64,000 bases of DNA from AC-32 sp963765785 (GCA_963765785.1 CAVXXW010000001.1:62001-126000); one strand, 5' to 3'; positions 7,548-17,341 are shown, counted from the first letter of the stretch. Translations and numbers: made by a program. The notes: a model not told the origin generated them from the letters alone.

Positions 7548-8534
7548 CTACTCGTCCACAGCCGAGACGAGGAGCCCGAGCGCCGCTTCGAGCGCATCGA
7601 CGGCGAGCGCGACATCATCCTCGGCCGACAGCTCCTCCCGGCAATGGCTGACGCCGCCGTTGAGGCTGCGTACGAACAGCATCGCGGTCGGCACGCCGGC
7701 CGCGGCGAGCACCATCGCGTCGTGGCCGGCGCCCGAGACGAGCTCGGGGGCCTCGGGCAGCACCGCGCGGAGGGCGTCGAGCGGCGGCCCGCTCATCGCC
7801 ACCGGGTCCTGGCGCCAGGCCGGCTCGAAGCCGATCGCGTCGATCAGCCGCTCGAGCTGCTCCGCGGTCGGCGCCCGCGCGTCCACCGACACCGTGACCC
7901 GCCCGGGCACGACGTTCGTGGCGCCGTCGTCGACCTCCAGCGCGCCGACCGTCGCGACCGCTCCGTCCCGGGCGCTGTCGCGAACGCGGAGGACGAACTC
8001 CGCCGCCTGCACGAGCGCGTCCGACCGCTCCTCCATCGGCGTCGTGCCCGCGTGGCGGGCCCGGCCCTCGAACGCGGCGCTGCCGCGGGCCTGGCCTGCG
8101 ATCCCGGTGACGACGCCGAGCGGCGCACCGAGCCGCTCGAGCCTCGGGCCCTGCTCGATGTGCACCTCGAGGAACGCCTGCGGCAGCTCCGCCAGCCTGC
8201 GGCTCCCCATCGGCCCGGACTCCTCCGCCCGGAACGCGACGACCGCGAGCGGTAGATCCGGGAGCCTCTGCGCCGCCTCGATCGCCGCGACCACGCCGAG
8301 GGCGCCGTCGAACTTGCCTCCGTTCGGAACCGTGTCCAAGTGCGAGCCGCTCCAGACCCGCGCCTCGCCGCGGCGGCCGAAGAGGTTGCCGACCTCGTCG
8401 CGGTCGACCGCCAGCCCGGCCTCGCGCATCCAGCCGGCCGCCAAGTCGTGCGCCTGGTCCTCTTCGGGCGTGTAGGCGAGGCGCGTGCCGCCTCCGATCG
8501 CGTACAGCTCATGAAGTCGCTCGAAGACCCGCAC
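7548..8534 (-). CDS. M20-family amidohydrolase, allantoate amidohydrolase-like
   Basis: Zinc or manganese peptidase-fold enzyme of the allantoate amidohydrolase / N-carbamoyl-amino-acid hydrolase branch. Metal-ligand motifs are present in order: SGSHLDTVPNGGKFDGALG, AFRAEESGPMGS and FLEVHIEQGP, with the RHAGTTPMEERSDA dimer-domain block and GAGHDAM near the end. At 328 residues it is shorter than the usual 400 or so, mostly through a compact N-terminus and dimerisation domain. The GTG start lies nine bases after the MFS stop. The purine context favours allantoate or a later ureide as substrate; carbamoyl amino acids are the alternative. Confidence 0.75.
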   Translation of the reverse strand: MRVFERLHELYAIGGGTRLAYTPEEDQAHDLAAGWMREAGLAVDRDEVGNLFGRRGEARVWSGSHLDTVPNGGKFDGALGVVAAIEAAQRLPDLPLAVVAFRAEESGPMGSRRLAELPQAFLEVHIEQGPRLERLGAPLGVVTGIAGQARGSAAFEGRARHAGTTPMEERSDALVQAAEFVLRVRDSARDGAVATVGALEVDDGATNVVPGRVTVSVDARAPTAEQLERLIDAIGFEPAWRQDPVAMSGPPLDALRAVLPEAPELVSGAGHDAMVLAAAGVPTAMLFVRSLNGGVSHCREELSAEDDVALAVDALEAALGLLVSAVDE

Positions 8535-8543
8535 GCTCGAACC

Positions 8544-9692
8544 CTACGACCGCAACGGCCGCAGCAGCGCGACGCCCGCGAGCGGGAACGCCGCCGAGAG
8601 CGCGAAGCCGAGGCGCCACGACGAGACGGCCACGATCGCGGCGAACGCCGGCGGCACGATCGCGCCGGCGGCCGCGAGCGCGCTCTGTTGCATCCCGAGC
8701 GCCGCCCCCGCGCGGGTGCGGCCCGCGATCTCGGCGGCGGCCGTGAAGGAGAGGCCGTTCCAGGCCATCGAGAGCCCGCCGGCAAGGACGAACGACGCGA
8801 TCAGGAGCGGGAGCGGCGCGGACAGCAAGACGACCGCCACGGCGAGCGTGATCGCGCTGCCGACGCCGACGATCCGCAGCGGCCGGACGCGGGAGCCGAG
8901 GCGGTCCGACCAGCGGCCGCCGCCGATCCGCAGCGCGGCCGCGACGACCTGCACGCCGGCGAGCACCCCCGCGGCCGCTGCCTCCGTCAGGCCGCGCTCG
9001 TCGTGGAGAAACAGGACGAGGAAGCCGGTGATCGCGAGCTGTGCGACGAGGTAGAAGCTGCTCGCGCCGCAGAGCAGCCAGAGCCGGTGGTCGCGAAGCG
9101 TCGCGCCGAGACCGCGTGGCTCGAGCACGTCGTCTTCGGCCGCGCCTTGGCGCTCGCGGATCACGGCCGCGCCGAACAGCGCCCCCGCAACGCAGAGCAC
9201 CGCGAGGAAGACGAACGCGGAGCTCAGGGCCAGGGTCGGTAGCACGAGCGCGGAGATCAGCCCGCCGACCGGGATCGCGGTCTGCCGAACGCCCAGGGCG
9301 AACCCTCGTTCGGAGGCCGGGAACCACTGCATCACGGCGCGCCCGCTCGCCGCGTTCACACTCGCGCCGGCCGCGCCGGCCAGCCCGACGAGCAGGATCA
9401 GCGACTCGAAGCTCTCCGCGCGCCCCGCCCCGACCAGCGCCGCCGCGCAGGCCACGAGGCCGGTCGCGAGCACGAACCGCTCGCCGACGCGGTCGGCGAG
9501 CAGGCCCCAGGGCAGCAGCGTCAGCAGCGTCCCGATCCACAGCGCGTCGAGCACGACGCCGACCTGAACCAGCGAGAGGTCGTGCGCGTCGCGTAGCGCC
9601 GGCGCCAGCACCGGCAGCCCGACGATCACCGCCGAGAACGAGGTCTGGGCGGCCGTCCCCGCAGCGAGGACAAGCCAGCGGTACCGGGTCAG
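8544..9692 (-). CDS. major facilitator superfamily transporter
   Basis: Twelve-segment MFS carrier of about 382 residues, with the loop 2-3 motif GLLADRVGERFVLATG and a related block GGRWSDRLGSR after segment 8. It lies between aldehyde dehydrogenase and amidohydrolase genes in one operon, so a ureide, purine or aldehyde precursor is a plausible substrate, but none can be read from the sequence. No ATG, GTG or TTG is available before the first membrane segment. The only reasonable start is CTG 9692, overlapping the upstream stop as CTGA, or an unseen sequence error. A GTG further in would delete half of segment 1. Confidence 0.8.
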   Translation of the reverse strand: MTRYRWLVLAAGTAAQTSFSAVIVGLPVLAPALRDAHDLSLVQVGVVLDALWIGTLLTLLPWGLLADRVGERFVLATGLVACAAALVGAGRAESFESLILLVGLAGAAGASVNAASGRAVMQWFPASERGFALGVRQTAIPVGGLISALVLPTLALSSAFVFLAVLCVAGALFGAAVIRERQGAAEDDVLEPRGLGATLRDHRLWLLCGASSFYLVAQLAITGFLVLFLHDERGLTEAAAAGVLAGVQVVAAALRIGGGRWSDRLGSRVRPLRIVGVGSAITLAVAVVLLSAPLPLLIASFVLAGGLSMAWNGLSFTAAAEIAGRTRAGAALGMQQSALAAAGAIVPPAFAAIVAVSSWRLGFALSAAFPLAGVALLRPLRS

Positions 9693-11161
9693 AGCTGGAA
9701 CGGGTTGAACGGCTTCGGGCTCGTCGAGACGATCACGCTCTTCGTCTCGAGGTACGCATCGAGCGTCTCGAGCCCGAGCTCGCGGCCGAAGCCGGACTGC
9801 TTGTAGCCGCCGAACGGGATGCCGGGGAAGGCGGTGTACGGCATGTTGATCCCGACCGTGCCGGCCTTGATCCGCCGCGCGAGGCGGTGGCCGCGCGCCG
9901 GGTCGCCGGTCCAGACGGTCGCCATCAGGCCGTAGCGGCTGTCGTTGGCGATCCGGATCGCGTCCTTCTCGTCCTCGAACGGGATGATGGTGACGACCGG
10001 GCCGAAGATCTCCTCCTGCGCCACGCGCATCGAGTTGTCGACCTGGGCGAGAACGGTCGGCGGGTAGAACGCGCCCTTGCCGTCCCCGGGCTCGCCGCCG
10101 GTGACGACCTCCGCGCCCTCCTCGCGACCGGTCTCGACGTAGCCGTGCACGCGGTCTCGGTGCTCCTGCGAGATCAGCGAGCCGACCTGCGTCTCCGCTT
10201 CGAGCGGGTCGCCGACCTTCAGGCTCGCCGCGTAGTCGGCGAAGCGCGAGACGAAGTCGTCGTAGATCGAGCGCTCGACCAGAACCCGGGAGCGCGCCTC
10301 GCAGCTCTGGCCGGCCGAGTAGTAGATCGACCAGACCGAGCTCGGGATCGCGTCGTCGAGGTTCGCGTCGGCGAAGACGAGGTTCGGGCTCTTGCCGCCG
10401 AGCTCGAGGATCAGGCGCTTGATCCCGTCCGAGGCGAGCCGCATGATCTCCACCCCCGTCGCGGTCGAGCCGGTGAAGGCGACCTTCTCGACGCCGGGGT
10501 GGCGGACGATCGCCGCACCGACGATGGGGCCCGGGCCTGGAACGACGTTGATCACGCCGGGCGGGAAGCCGGCCTCGGAGGCGAGCTCGGCCATGCGCAG
10601 GGCCGAGAGCGGCGTGGCGGAGTCCGGCTTCAGCACGATCGTGCAGCCGGCCGCCAGCGCAGGCGCCAGCTTCCACGTGGTCATCATCAGCGGGTAGTTC
10701 CAGGGCACGATCTGCCCGCAGACGCCAACCGGCTCCTTCAGCGAGTAGTAGAGCAGCGAGCCGCCGAGCGGGTTCGAGCGGCCCCCGATCGACGCGATCG
10801 CGGAACCGTAGAAGCGGAAGTTATCGATCGCCTGCGCGAGCTCCGCCTTGACCGACGAGATCGCCTTGCCCACGTTGCGCGACTCGAGCTCGGTGAGCTC
10901 CTTCCGGTTCGCGACGAGCCCGTCGGCGAGCGCGTGCAGCAGGCGGGAGCGCTCGGTCGGCGGCGTCCTCGCCCAGTCCCCTTCGAGCGCGGCGCGCGCC
11001 GCGTCGACGGCCTGCTCGACGTCGTGCTCGCCGGCCATCGCGGCCTTGGCGAGCGGCTCGCCGGTCGCCGGCTCGACGAGGTCGCGGAGCTCGCCGGTGG
11101 ACGACTCGATCGACTCGCCGTTGATGAACAGTCCGTATTCGCGCTCGGTCGCGACGGCCAT
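9689..11161 (-). CDS. aldehyde dehydrogenase, betaine-aldehyde-type
   Basis: NAD(P)-dependent aldehyde dehydrogenase of 490 residues, full length for the family. Visible are VPWNYPLMMTTWKLAPALAA, the nucleotide-binding FTGSTATG, the general base Glu in LELGGKSPNL, the nucleophile C287 in AGQSCEARSR, and EEIFGPVV towards the end. It is the first gene of a three-gene minus operon with the MFS carrier and the amidohydrolase. A TATCTT box lies ten bases upstream of the ATG. The substrate is unknown. The operon suggests a nitrogen-containing aldehyde released during ureide or polyamine breakdown, which is inference only. Confidence 0.9.
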   Translation of the reverse strand: MAVATEREYGLFINGESIESSTGELRDLVEPATGEPLAKAAMAGEHDVEQAVDAARAALEGDWARTPPTERSRLLHALADGLVANRKELTELESRNVGKAISSVKAELAQAIDNFRFYGSAIASIGGRSNPLGGSLLYYSLKEPVGVCGQIVPWNYPLMMTTWKLAPALAAGCTIVLKPDSATPLSALRMAELASEAGFPPGVINVVPGPGPIVGAAIVRHPGVEKVAFTGSTATGVEIMRLASDGIKRLILELGGKSPNLVFADANLDDAIPSSVWSIYYSAGQSCEARSRVLVERSIYDDFVSRFADYAASLKVGDPLEAETQVGSLISQEHRDRVHGYVETGREEGAEVVTGGEPGDGKGAFYPPTVLAQVDNSMRVAQEEIFGPVVTIIPFEDEKDAIRIANDSRYGLMATVWTGDPARGHRLARRIKAGTVGINMPYTAFPGIPFGGYKQSGFGRELGLETLDAYLETKSVIVSTSPKPFNPFQL

Positions 11162-11214
11162 GCCGCCGCGGAAGATACCGGGTTTGTACGGAGACCCGGC
11201 TCGGCGGGAGGGGA

Positions 11215-11220
11215 CATAAT
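11215..11220 (+). promoter_or_regulatory. -10 box, leaderless promoter of the 83-residue protein gene
   Basis: CATAAT ends six bases before the GTG at 11227 and is the closest match to the sigma-70 -10 consensus in the window. Confidence 0.5.
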
Positions 11221-11226
11221 CAGGCC

Positions 11227-11478
11227 GTGGACGACCATCTCGAAGTCGAGGCCGCGCGCATTCCCGACCGCGACCGCCTGCTGGCGGAGCTTCGAGAGGC
11301 CGGGCTCGACGCGCACCCGGTGGACGAAGTGGGGATCGAGGTCCGGGTCGGCGACGACGCCGCCGGGCTGCGCGACGAGGTCTTCGCCCATGTCGAGGAC
11401 GTGACGATGCGGATCGGCGCCAACTTCGTCCCGATCAAGCATGAGGGCGTCATCTACGTCCGCCCGCCGTTGAGTTAA
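11227..11478 (+). CDS. hypothetical 83-residue protein
   Basis: Small acidic soluble protein that I cannot assign to a family. It has no Cys, signal peptide or hydrophobic segment. The composition alternates charged and short hydrophobic stretches (VEVRVGDDAAG, FVPIKHEGVIYVRPP), compatible with a compact alpha/beta domain. It starts with GTG preceded at six bases by a CATAAT box, giving a leaderless transcript. It is divergent from the aldehyde dehydrogenase operon across 65 bases. Codon bias matches real genes here (third positions nearly all G or C), and no better frame overlaps it. Confidence 0.7.
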   Translation: MDDHLEVEAARIPDRDRLLAELREAGLDAHPVDEVGIEVRVGDDAAGLRDEVFAHVEDVTMRIGANFVPIKHEGVIYVRPPLS

Positions 11479-11740
11479 ACGGCCTCCGGCCTAACCAGCG
11501 CGGACTCCGGCCTTCGGCCTCCGCTTCACGCTGGGTGGTGCCAGGAGCGGCAGCGAGAGGCCAGACGGATGCCCGCACAAGATCTGCGGCCCCTACCTAG
11601 AGTCGGAGCGACGCACTCGACAAACGACCGAGAGGGAGAGCTGCGCTTCCGGGCCGAAGCTGCCGCGCTTCACGGTCCAGCTTCGCGCGATTTCCAGCGT
11701 CGATGACTTCAGAGGATGAGATGACGTTCACGCGCATCAG
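11479..11740. other. intergenic region with a compound inverted repeat
   Basis: 262 bases without a convincing gene. A compound hairpin spans about 11496-11533 (outer CAGCG against CGCTG, inner GCGGA against TCCGC, core GGCC-TTC-GGCC) and probably terminates the upstream gene. A 13-codon frame at 11703-11744 begins with ATG and ends in a TGA that overlaps the start of the fructokinase gene; whether it is translated is unknown. Confidence 0.35.
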
Positions 11741-12580
11741 ATGACAGTTCTCGGCGGGATCGAAGCGGGCGGCTCCAAGTGGGAGTGCGCGGTCGGCACC
11801 GGGCCCGACGACCTGCGCGCCGTCTGGACGATCAGGACGACGATGCCGGCCGAGACGATCGGCGAGGCGGTCGCCTTCTTCGAGCGTGAAGGGCCGGTCG
11901 ACGCGCTCGGGATCGGCTCGTTCGGGCCGGTCGACCTCGCCGGCGGCGTGATCACCACGACGCCGAAGCCGGGTTGGGCGCACACCGACGTCGCCGGCGA
12001 GATCGGCCGCCGCCTGGGCGTCCCGCTCGCCTTCGACACCGACGTGAACGCGGCAGCGCTCGGCGAGCACCGCTGGGGCGCGTTGCAGGGGCTAGACGTC
12101 TGCTGCTACCTGACCGTCGGCACAGGCATCGGGGCCGGCGTCCTCGTCGGCGGCACGCCGGTGCACGGTCTGCAGCACCCGGAGGTGGGCCACGTCCGCA
12201 TCCCGCACGATCGCGACGACGATCCGTTCCCGGGCGTGTGCCCGTTCCACGGCGACTGCTGGGAGGGCCTCGCCTCCGGGCCGGCGCTGGAGGCACGCTG
12301 GGGCAGGCCGCCCGAGGAGCTCGAGGACGACGCGCCGTGGGCGCTCGAGGCCCGGTACCTCGCGCTCGGCCTGCTGGCGCTGACCGCGGTCGTCTCGCCG
12401 CAGCGGATCGTCCTCGGCGGCGGCGTCATGAACCGCGACGGTCTGCTCGAGCTCGTCCAGCGGCAGCTCGACCAGCTGGTGAACGGCTACGTCGCCGTTC
12501 CCGAGCTCGTCCCGCCCGCGCTTGGAGCTCGCGCCGGCGTGCTCGGCGCCCTCGCGCTGGCCAGGTCGGCTCTCGGCTGA
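11741..12580 (+). CDS. ROK-family fructokinase-like sugar kinase
   Basis: ATP-dependent sugar kinase of the ROK family, 279 residues. The N-terminal ATP-binding GGIEAGGSKWECAVG, the ELGGG-like loop and the sugar/DTG-type segment (TVGTGIGAGVLVGG) are present. The zinc site HVRIPHD...CPFHGDCWEG together with LASGPALEARW points to the fructokinase (ScrK/GmuE) branch, acting on fructose or mannose in the cytoplasm. It starts at ATG 11741. Its 3' end overlaps, tail to tail, the extended frame of the GlcG/HbpS gene on the other strand by 94 bases. No transporter or regulator lies nearby. Confidence 0.85.
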   Translation: MTVLGGIEAGGSKWECAVGTGPDDLRAVWTIRTTMPAETIGEAVAFFEREGPVDALGIGSFGPVDLAGGVITTTPKPGWAHTDVAGEIGRRLGVPLAFDTDVNAAALGEHRWGALQGLDVCCYLTVGTGIGAGVLVGGTPVHGLQHPEVGHVRIPHDRDDDPFPGVCPFHGDCWEGLASGPALEARWGRPPEELEDDAPWALEARYLALGLLALTAVVSPQRIVLGGGVMNRDGLLELVQRQLDQLVNGYVAVPELVPPALGARAGVLGALALARSALG

Positions 12581-12957
12581 CCCGCTACCCGACGGCGAAA
12601 GCCGGCGGCGATGGCCGCGGCCTTGACGCAGGCCTCGTCCTGCTCGGGCGTACCGCCGCTCGCGCCGGCGGCGCCGACGAGCTCGCCGTCCGCGTAGAGC
12701 GGCAGGCCGCCGGCGTAGACCACGATCCGGTCGTCGGTCGTGTTGAAGCCCCAATCGGCTCCTCCCGGCCGCGTGCTCTCGGTGAAGTCGCCGGTGCGCA
12801 TGCCCCAGAGCGCCGCGGTGTACGCCTTGCCGACGGCGAGCCGCATCGCGCCGAGCGCCGCGCAGTCCATCCGCTGGCTCGCGATCACGTGCCCTGCCGC
12901 GTCGACCACGCACGCGGCCAGCGCAAGCGACTGGGCTTCCGCCTCCGCGCGGACCAC
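12487..12957 (-). CDS. GlcG/HbpS (DUF336) family protein
   Basis: Member of the GlcG/HbpS family, small proteins often found near glycolate, propanediol or haem-related genes, some of which bind haem. Conserved blocks are ACVVDAAGHVIASQRMD, AVGKAYTAALWGM and YAGGLPLYADGELVGAAG. The first ordinary start is GTG 12957, but the family usually has some 20 residues more. An open frame continues upstream (LVIQRHPSLERSLDLLAV) to a TAG near 13028 without ATG, GTG or TTG, so the true start is unclear. The last 30 or so residues are Ala-, Arg- and Ser-rich, unlike the family, and overlap the fructokinase gene. Confidence 0.75.
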   Translation of the reverse strand: MVRAEAEAQSLALAACVVDAAGHVIASQRMDCAALGAMRLAVGKAYTAALWGMRTGDFTESTRPGGADWGFNTTDDRIVVYAGGLPLYADGELVGAAGASGGTPEQDEACVKAAAIAAGFRRRVAGQPRADLASARAPSTPARAPSAGGTSSGTAT

Positions 12958-13026
12958 CGCGAGCAGGTCGAGCGAGCGCTCGAGCGACGGGTGCCGCTGG
13001 ATGACGAGGCCGTCGATGCGCGGAGC

Positions 13027-13515
13027 CTACGCCCCCATCTGCACAGGCAGCGTCCCGCCCGTCTCCAGCAGCGTCTTCAGGTCGCTCAGCACCCACGGCA
13101 GCCCGCCGCCAGCCTCGTCGACGGCGCCGCTCGTGATGCCCGCGGCCATGGGGGCGCCGTCGACCTCGTGCGTCAGCGTCAGCTTCGTGACGCCGCCGGC
13201 GCCGGGCTCGAGCCCGTAGGTCATGCGCGTCGGCTGCTCCGCCGCCAGTTGCTCGTCGAAGAGCGCGTGCCAGCTCTGCACCAGCCGCCGCGGCTCGTCG
13301 ACCTCGAGGTACTCGCCGTCGACCATCAGCGCGGGCGCTCCAGCCTCGAGCATCTGGTCGGTTGCGCCGACGCGGTACGCGCCGCCCGGCCGGACGTCGA
13401 TGTCGTAGCGGCCGCCGTAGCCGTAGCCTGCGAGCTCCTGCGGGTCGGTCAGCGCCTGCCAGATGCGCTCGGGCGCCGCCTTGATCCAGATCCGGTAGAC
13501 GTTGGTCTCGCTCAC
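13027..13515 (-). CDS. SRPBCC / AHSA1-type protein
   Basis: 162-residue START-like domain of the Aha1/SRPBCC type, a fold with a deep hydrophobic cavity used for ligand binding or stress functions. The N-terminal VYRIWIKAAPERIWQALTDP and the central VRPGGAYR and DEPRRLVQSW blocks are characteristic. No partner or ligand can be read from the sequence. The start is GTG 13515. It stands alone between the GlcG/HbpS gene and a divergent acetyltransferase gene, sharing an 86-base promoter region with the latter. Confidence 0.85.
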   Translation of the reverse strand: MSETNVYRIWIKAAPERIWQALTDPQELAGYGYGGRYDIDVRPGGAYRVGATDQMLEAGAPALMVDGEYLEVDEPRRLVQSWHALFDEQLAAEQPTRMTYGLEPGAGGVTKLTLTHEVDGAPMAAGITSGAVDEAGGGLPWVLSDLKTLLETGGTLPVQMGA

Positions 13516-13601
13516 AGTCGTGCCTCCTTGCCGTTCGGGGTGGTCGGCACTGATGACGACCCGGCGCGCCTGAAGTCATCGGCCCGTGGAAGGATCGTGT
13601 C

Positions 13602-14162
13602 GTGGCCATGACCCTGCAGCCGCCCGAACCGCCGCTGAGCGACGGCGTCGTCACCCTGCGGGTGCCCGACCCGGAGCGCGACGCGGACTCGCTGCGCCAC
13701 ATGGACGACCCGGAGATCGTCCGCTGGATCTTCGGCGGCCGGCCGCTGGTCACCGATCCCGCCGCCGCGATCGCCCAGCAGCGGGACTTGTGGGAGGGCG
13801 GCACGGACGCGGTGTTCTCCGTCGACGCCGTGGGCCACGACGAGCGAGTCGGTGTGACTCGCGTCATGTTCGGGCTCGCCGAGCCGTTCGGGCTCGCCGA
13901 GATCGGCTACATCTTGTTCCCGCACGGGCGCGGGCGCGGCTACGCGACGAGAACGGTCTCGCTGATCGCGGGCTGGGTGTTCAAGCTCGGCGTCGGGCGC
14001 CTGCAGGCGAGGACGTCGCTGGAGAACGTGGCGTCGGAGCGCGTGCTCGAGCGGGTCGGCTTCCAGCGCGAAGGGGTCGCGCGCTCGGGCTTCATGCTCC
14101 ACGTCAGCCGCGAGTGGGTCGACACGACGATGTGGTCGCTGCTGCCCGGCGACCTGCGCTAG
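13602..14162 (+). CDS. GNAT acetyltransferase, RimJ/RimL type
   Basis: Acetyl-CoA-dependent N-acetyltransferase of 186 residues. The RimJ/RimL-like pattern is clear: VTLRVPDPERDADSL at the start, EIGYILFPHGRGRGYATR (motif A with the pyrophosphate-binding loop R/Q-G-R-G-x-A), and then SERVLERVGFQREGVAR. The substrate is unknown; relatives modify ribosomal protein N-termini, antibiotics or small amines. GTG 13602 or ATG 13608 may be the start. The stop overlaps the stop of the convergent DUF885 gene in CTAG (14159-14162). Confidence 0.85.
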   Translation: MAMTLQPPEPPLSDGVVTLRVPDPERDADSLRHMDDPEIVRWIFGGRPLVTDPAAAIAQQRDLWEGGTDAVFSVDAVGHDERVGVTRVMFGLAEPFGLAEIGYILFPHGRGRGYATRTVSLIAGWVFKLGVGRLQARTSLENVASERVLERVGFQREGVARSGFMLHVSREWVDTTMWSLLPGDLR

Positions 14163-15297
14163 CCGAGCTCGGCCGGCCGCACGCGAGCCGTCATCAGCTC
14201 GCGCAGCCGCGCCGGATCGCCGCCGACGTGGGCCGCGACCAGCTCGCGGCCCTGCCAGTACGTGTGCTGGTAGACCGGCGAGCCGCTGCGGAGCTGCGAG
14301 TCGACGAGCTTCTCGACCCGCTCAGGCGGCTGTAGCGACCAGGTGGTCGCGTACTCAAGCGCTTCGTCACGCGACGCACCGCGGCCGTGCAGCAGCATCG
14401 CAACGTTCGCAGAGACTGGCCGGGTGAGCTCGCGGGCCTCGATCACGCGGGCGCCGGCCTTGGCGTCGTACTCGAAGCCGAGGCGCGCGAGCACTGCGGC
14501 CGCGAGCTCCTGCCCGTCGCCTGCGACAAGGTACGGGCCGGTCTCGGCGATGCCCTCGGAGATCACGGCCTCCGGCGCGTAGAGCAGGTCGAGCGTCCGG
14601 TCGGTCTCGCCACGCCCGCGGACGAGCTCGGTCTCGATCCAGGCGCGGTGCGTGTGGTGGCCGCCGTAGATCTCGTGCGACGTCAAGTGGACGAGGTCGC
14701 CGGCCGTCAGCGGCAGGTCCGTGTTGATCGAGATCTTCGTCCGCAGCCCGCCCAGGTACTCGGCGTACCCGAGCCAGCGCTTGCCAGTGACGAGCTCGAG
14801 CTCGTACTCCTCGCCGTCCGGCAGGCCGATCTGCTCGCGGGTCAGGCGCCGCAGCTCGGCGGCGGCGTCGAGCAGCGCCTGCTCGAGGATCTCTGCGGGG
14901 ATCGCGGTCTGCTCTAGCCAGGCGGCGTAGCGGTCGCGCACCTCGCCCGTGCCCGGCAGCGCCTCGTCGAGTTGTTGGGCCGCCTGCCGGAACGTCTCTT
15001 CGTCGCGCCAGCGGGGCTCGATCCCATAGACGAGGCGGCCTTCCTCGGCGTAGTCGAAGCGCTCGCCCGCGAACTTGCGCGCGTTCGTCTCGAGCGCCTG
15101 AACCTGGGCCGCGAGCCACGGATCGTCGGCGAGCTCTTCGAGCAGCGCGTGCGCGTCCTCGGCGAGCGCAGCGGGATCGCGCGGCTCCTCGGCCTCGACG
15201 CGCGCCACGAGCTCGTCGGAGCCGTAGAACGAGTCGACGATGTCGTCGTCGTGCTTGCCGAGCCGCAGCGCGAGCTCGAGGTATCGCTCGACGACGC

Positions 15298-15301
<4 letters not shown>
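14159..15301 (-). CDS. DUF885-like putative metallopeptidase
   Basis: 380-residue protein with the zinc-peptidase-like motif SHEIYGGHHTHRAW, which matches the HExxPGHH motif of DUF885 proteins except that Pro is Gly. A second conserved acidic block, AVISEGIAETGPYLVA, would supply the third metal ligand. Helical, Arg/Glu-rich, no signal peptide, so cytoplasmic. It is coupled to the upstream thiolase gene (its ATG overlaps the thiolase stop as ATGA), which suggests joint expression but not a joint pathway. The function is unknown; a peptidase or amidase is likely from the metal site. Confidence 0.65.
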
Positions 15302-16467
<1,166 letters not shown>

Positions 16468-16477
16468 GCCGCCAACG

Positions 16478-17305
16478 CTAACCGACGAACTCGACCCGAA
16501 CGGGGCGCTCGTAGGTGCCGAGCGCCTCTGCGCGCTTGAGCAGCTCGCGCACGGCCTGGCGGCCCTCGTCGCCGTAGTCGCACGTCAGCTCGTTGACGTA
16601 CATGCCGACGAAGCGGTTGGCCAGCTCGGTGTCGAGCCCACGGCCGAACTGGAGCGCGTACTCCATCGCCTCCTCGCGGTTGTCGAGGCCCGCCTGGATC
16701 GAATCGCGCAGGACGTCGGAGAGCTCGAACAGGTTCTCCGCGCCGACGTCGCGTCTGGCGACGTTCGCGCCGAGCGGGAGCGGCAGCCCCGTCTCGAGCA
16801 GCCACCACTCGCCGAGGTCGACGATCTTCTTCAGGCCCTCGGCCTCGTACGTGAGCTGGCCCTCGTGGATCAGCAGGCCTGCGTCAGCGCGGCCGGACTT
16901 GACCTCGTCGATGATCTGGTCGAACGGCACCGCGCGGTAGCGGAACTGCCCGAAGCACATGCGCAGGACGAGAAACGCGGTGGTCAGCTCGCCAGGCACG
17001 GCGATCTCGACGTCCTTCGCGTCGGTCATAGAGAGCTGCTCGCGGGCGACGAGAATCGGGCCGTAGCCCGAGCCCATCGAGGCGCCGTGCGGCAGCAGCA
17101 CGTAGTGCTCCTGCACGAGCGGGTACGCCGCGAGGGAGATCGCCGAGACCTCGAGCTTCCCGTCGAGCGCCCAGGTGTTCAGCGTCTGGATGTCCTGCAG
17201 AACGTGCTCGAACTCGAAGCGGCGCGGGTCGGTCTCGCCGGAGGCGAGGCCCCAGAACATGAACGCGTCGTCAGGGTCCGGGCTGTGGCCAAGGCGGATC
17301 AGCAT
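16478..17305 (-). CDS. mqnD: 1,4-dihydroxy-6-naphthoate synthase
   Basis: Enzyme of the futalosine route to menaquinone that converts cyclic dehypoxanthine futalosine to 1,4-dihydroxy-6-naphthoate. The 275-residue protein begins with the family hallmark IRLGHSPDPDDAFMFWGLA and contains SAYPLV-like ISLAAYPLVQEHYVLLPHG, SGYGPILVA and GLLIHEGQLTYE, all typical of MqnD (a periplasmic-binding-protein fold acting in the cytoplasm). A TAGCCT box lies ten bases before the ATG. Other mqn genes are not in the window. The gene tells that this organism makes menaquinone by the alternative pathway, in keeping with cytochrome bd here. Confidence 0.93.
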   Translation of the reverse strand: MLIRLGHSPDPDDAFMFWGLASGETDPRRFEFEHVLQDIQTLNTWALDGKLEVSAISLAAYPLVQEHYVLLPHGASMGSGYGPILVAREQLSMTDAKDVEIAVPGELTTAFLVLRMCFGQFRYRAVPFDQIIDEVKSGRADAGLLIHEGQLTYEAEGLKKIVDLGEWWLLETGLPLPLGANVARRDVGAENLFELSDVLRDSIQAGLDNREEAMEYALQFGRGLDTELANRFVGMYVNELTCDYGDEGRQAVRELLKRAEALGTYERPVRVEFVG

Positions 17306-17335
17306 GGAGCGCAGGAGGCTACAGCAACCGCGCCG

Positions 17336-17341
17336 TACACT
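17336..17341 (+). promoter_or_regulatory. -10 box, leaderless promoter of the metalloregulator gene
   Basis: TACACT ends six bases before the GTG at 17348, which supports that start over any later one. Confidence 0.45.

Noticed and set aside
9041..11404. A 787-residue plus-strand open frame opposite the aldehyde dehydrogenase
   Set aside because: Composition is typical of high-GC antisense shadow; the aldehyde dehydrogenase on the other strand has every family motif.
11703..11744. Leader peptide gene before the fructokinase
   Set aside because: A 13-codon frame ending in an ATGA overlap could arise by chance; no run of specific codons or attenuator hairpin follows, so it is only mentioned under the intergenic entry.
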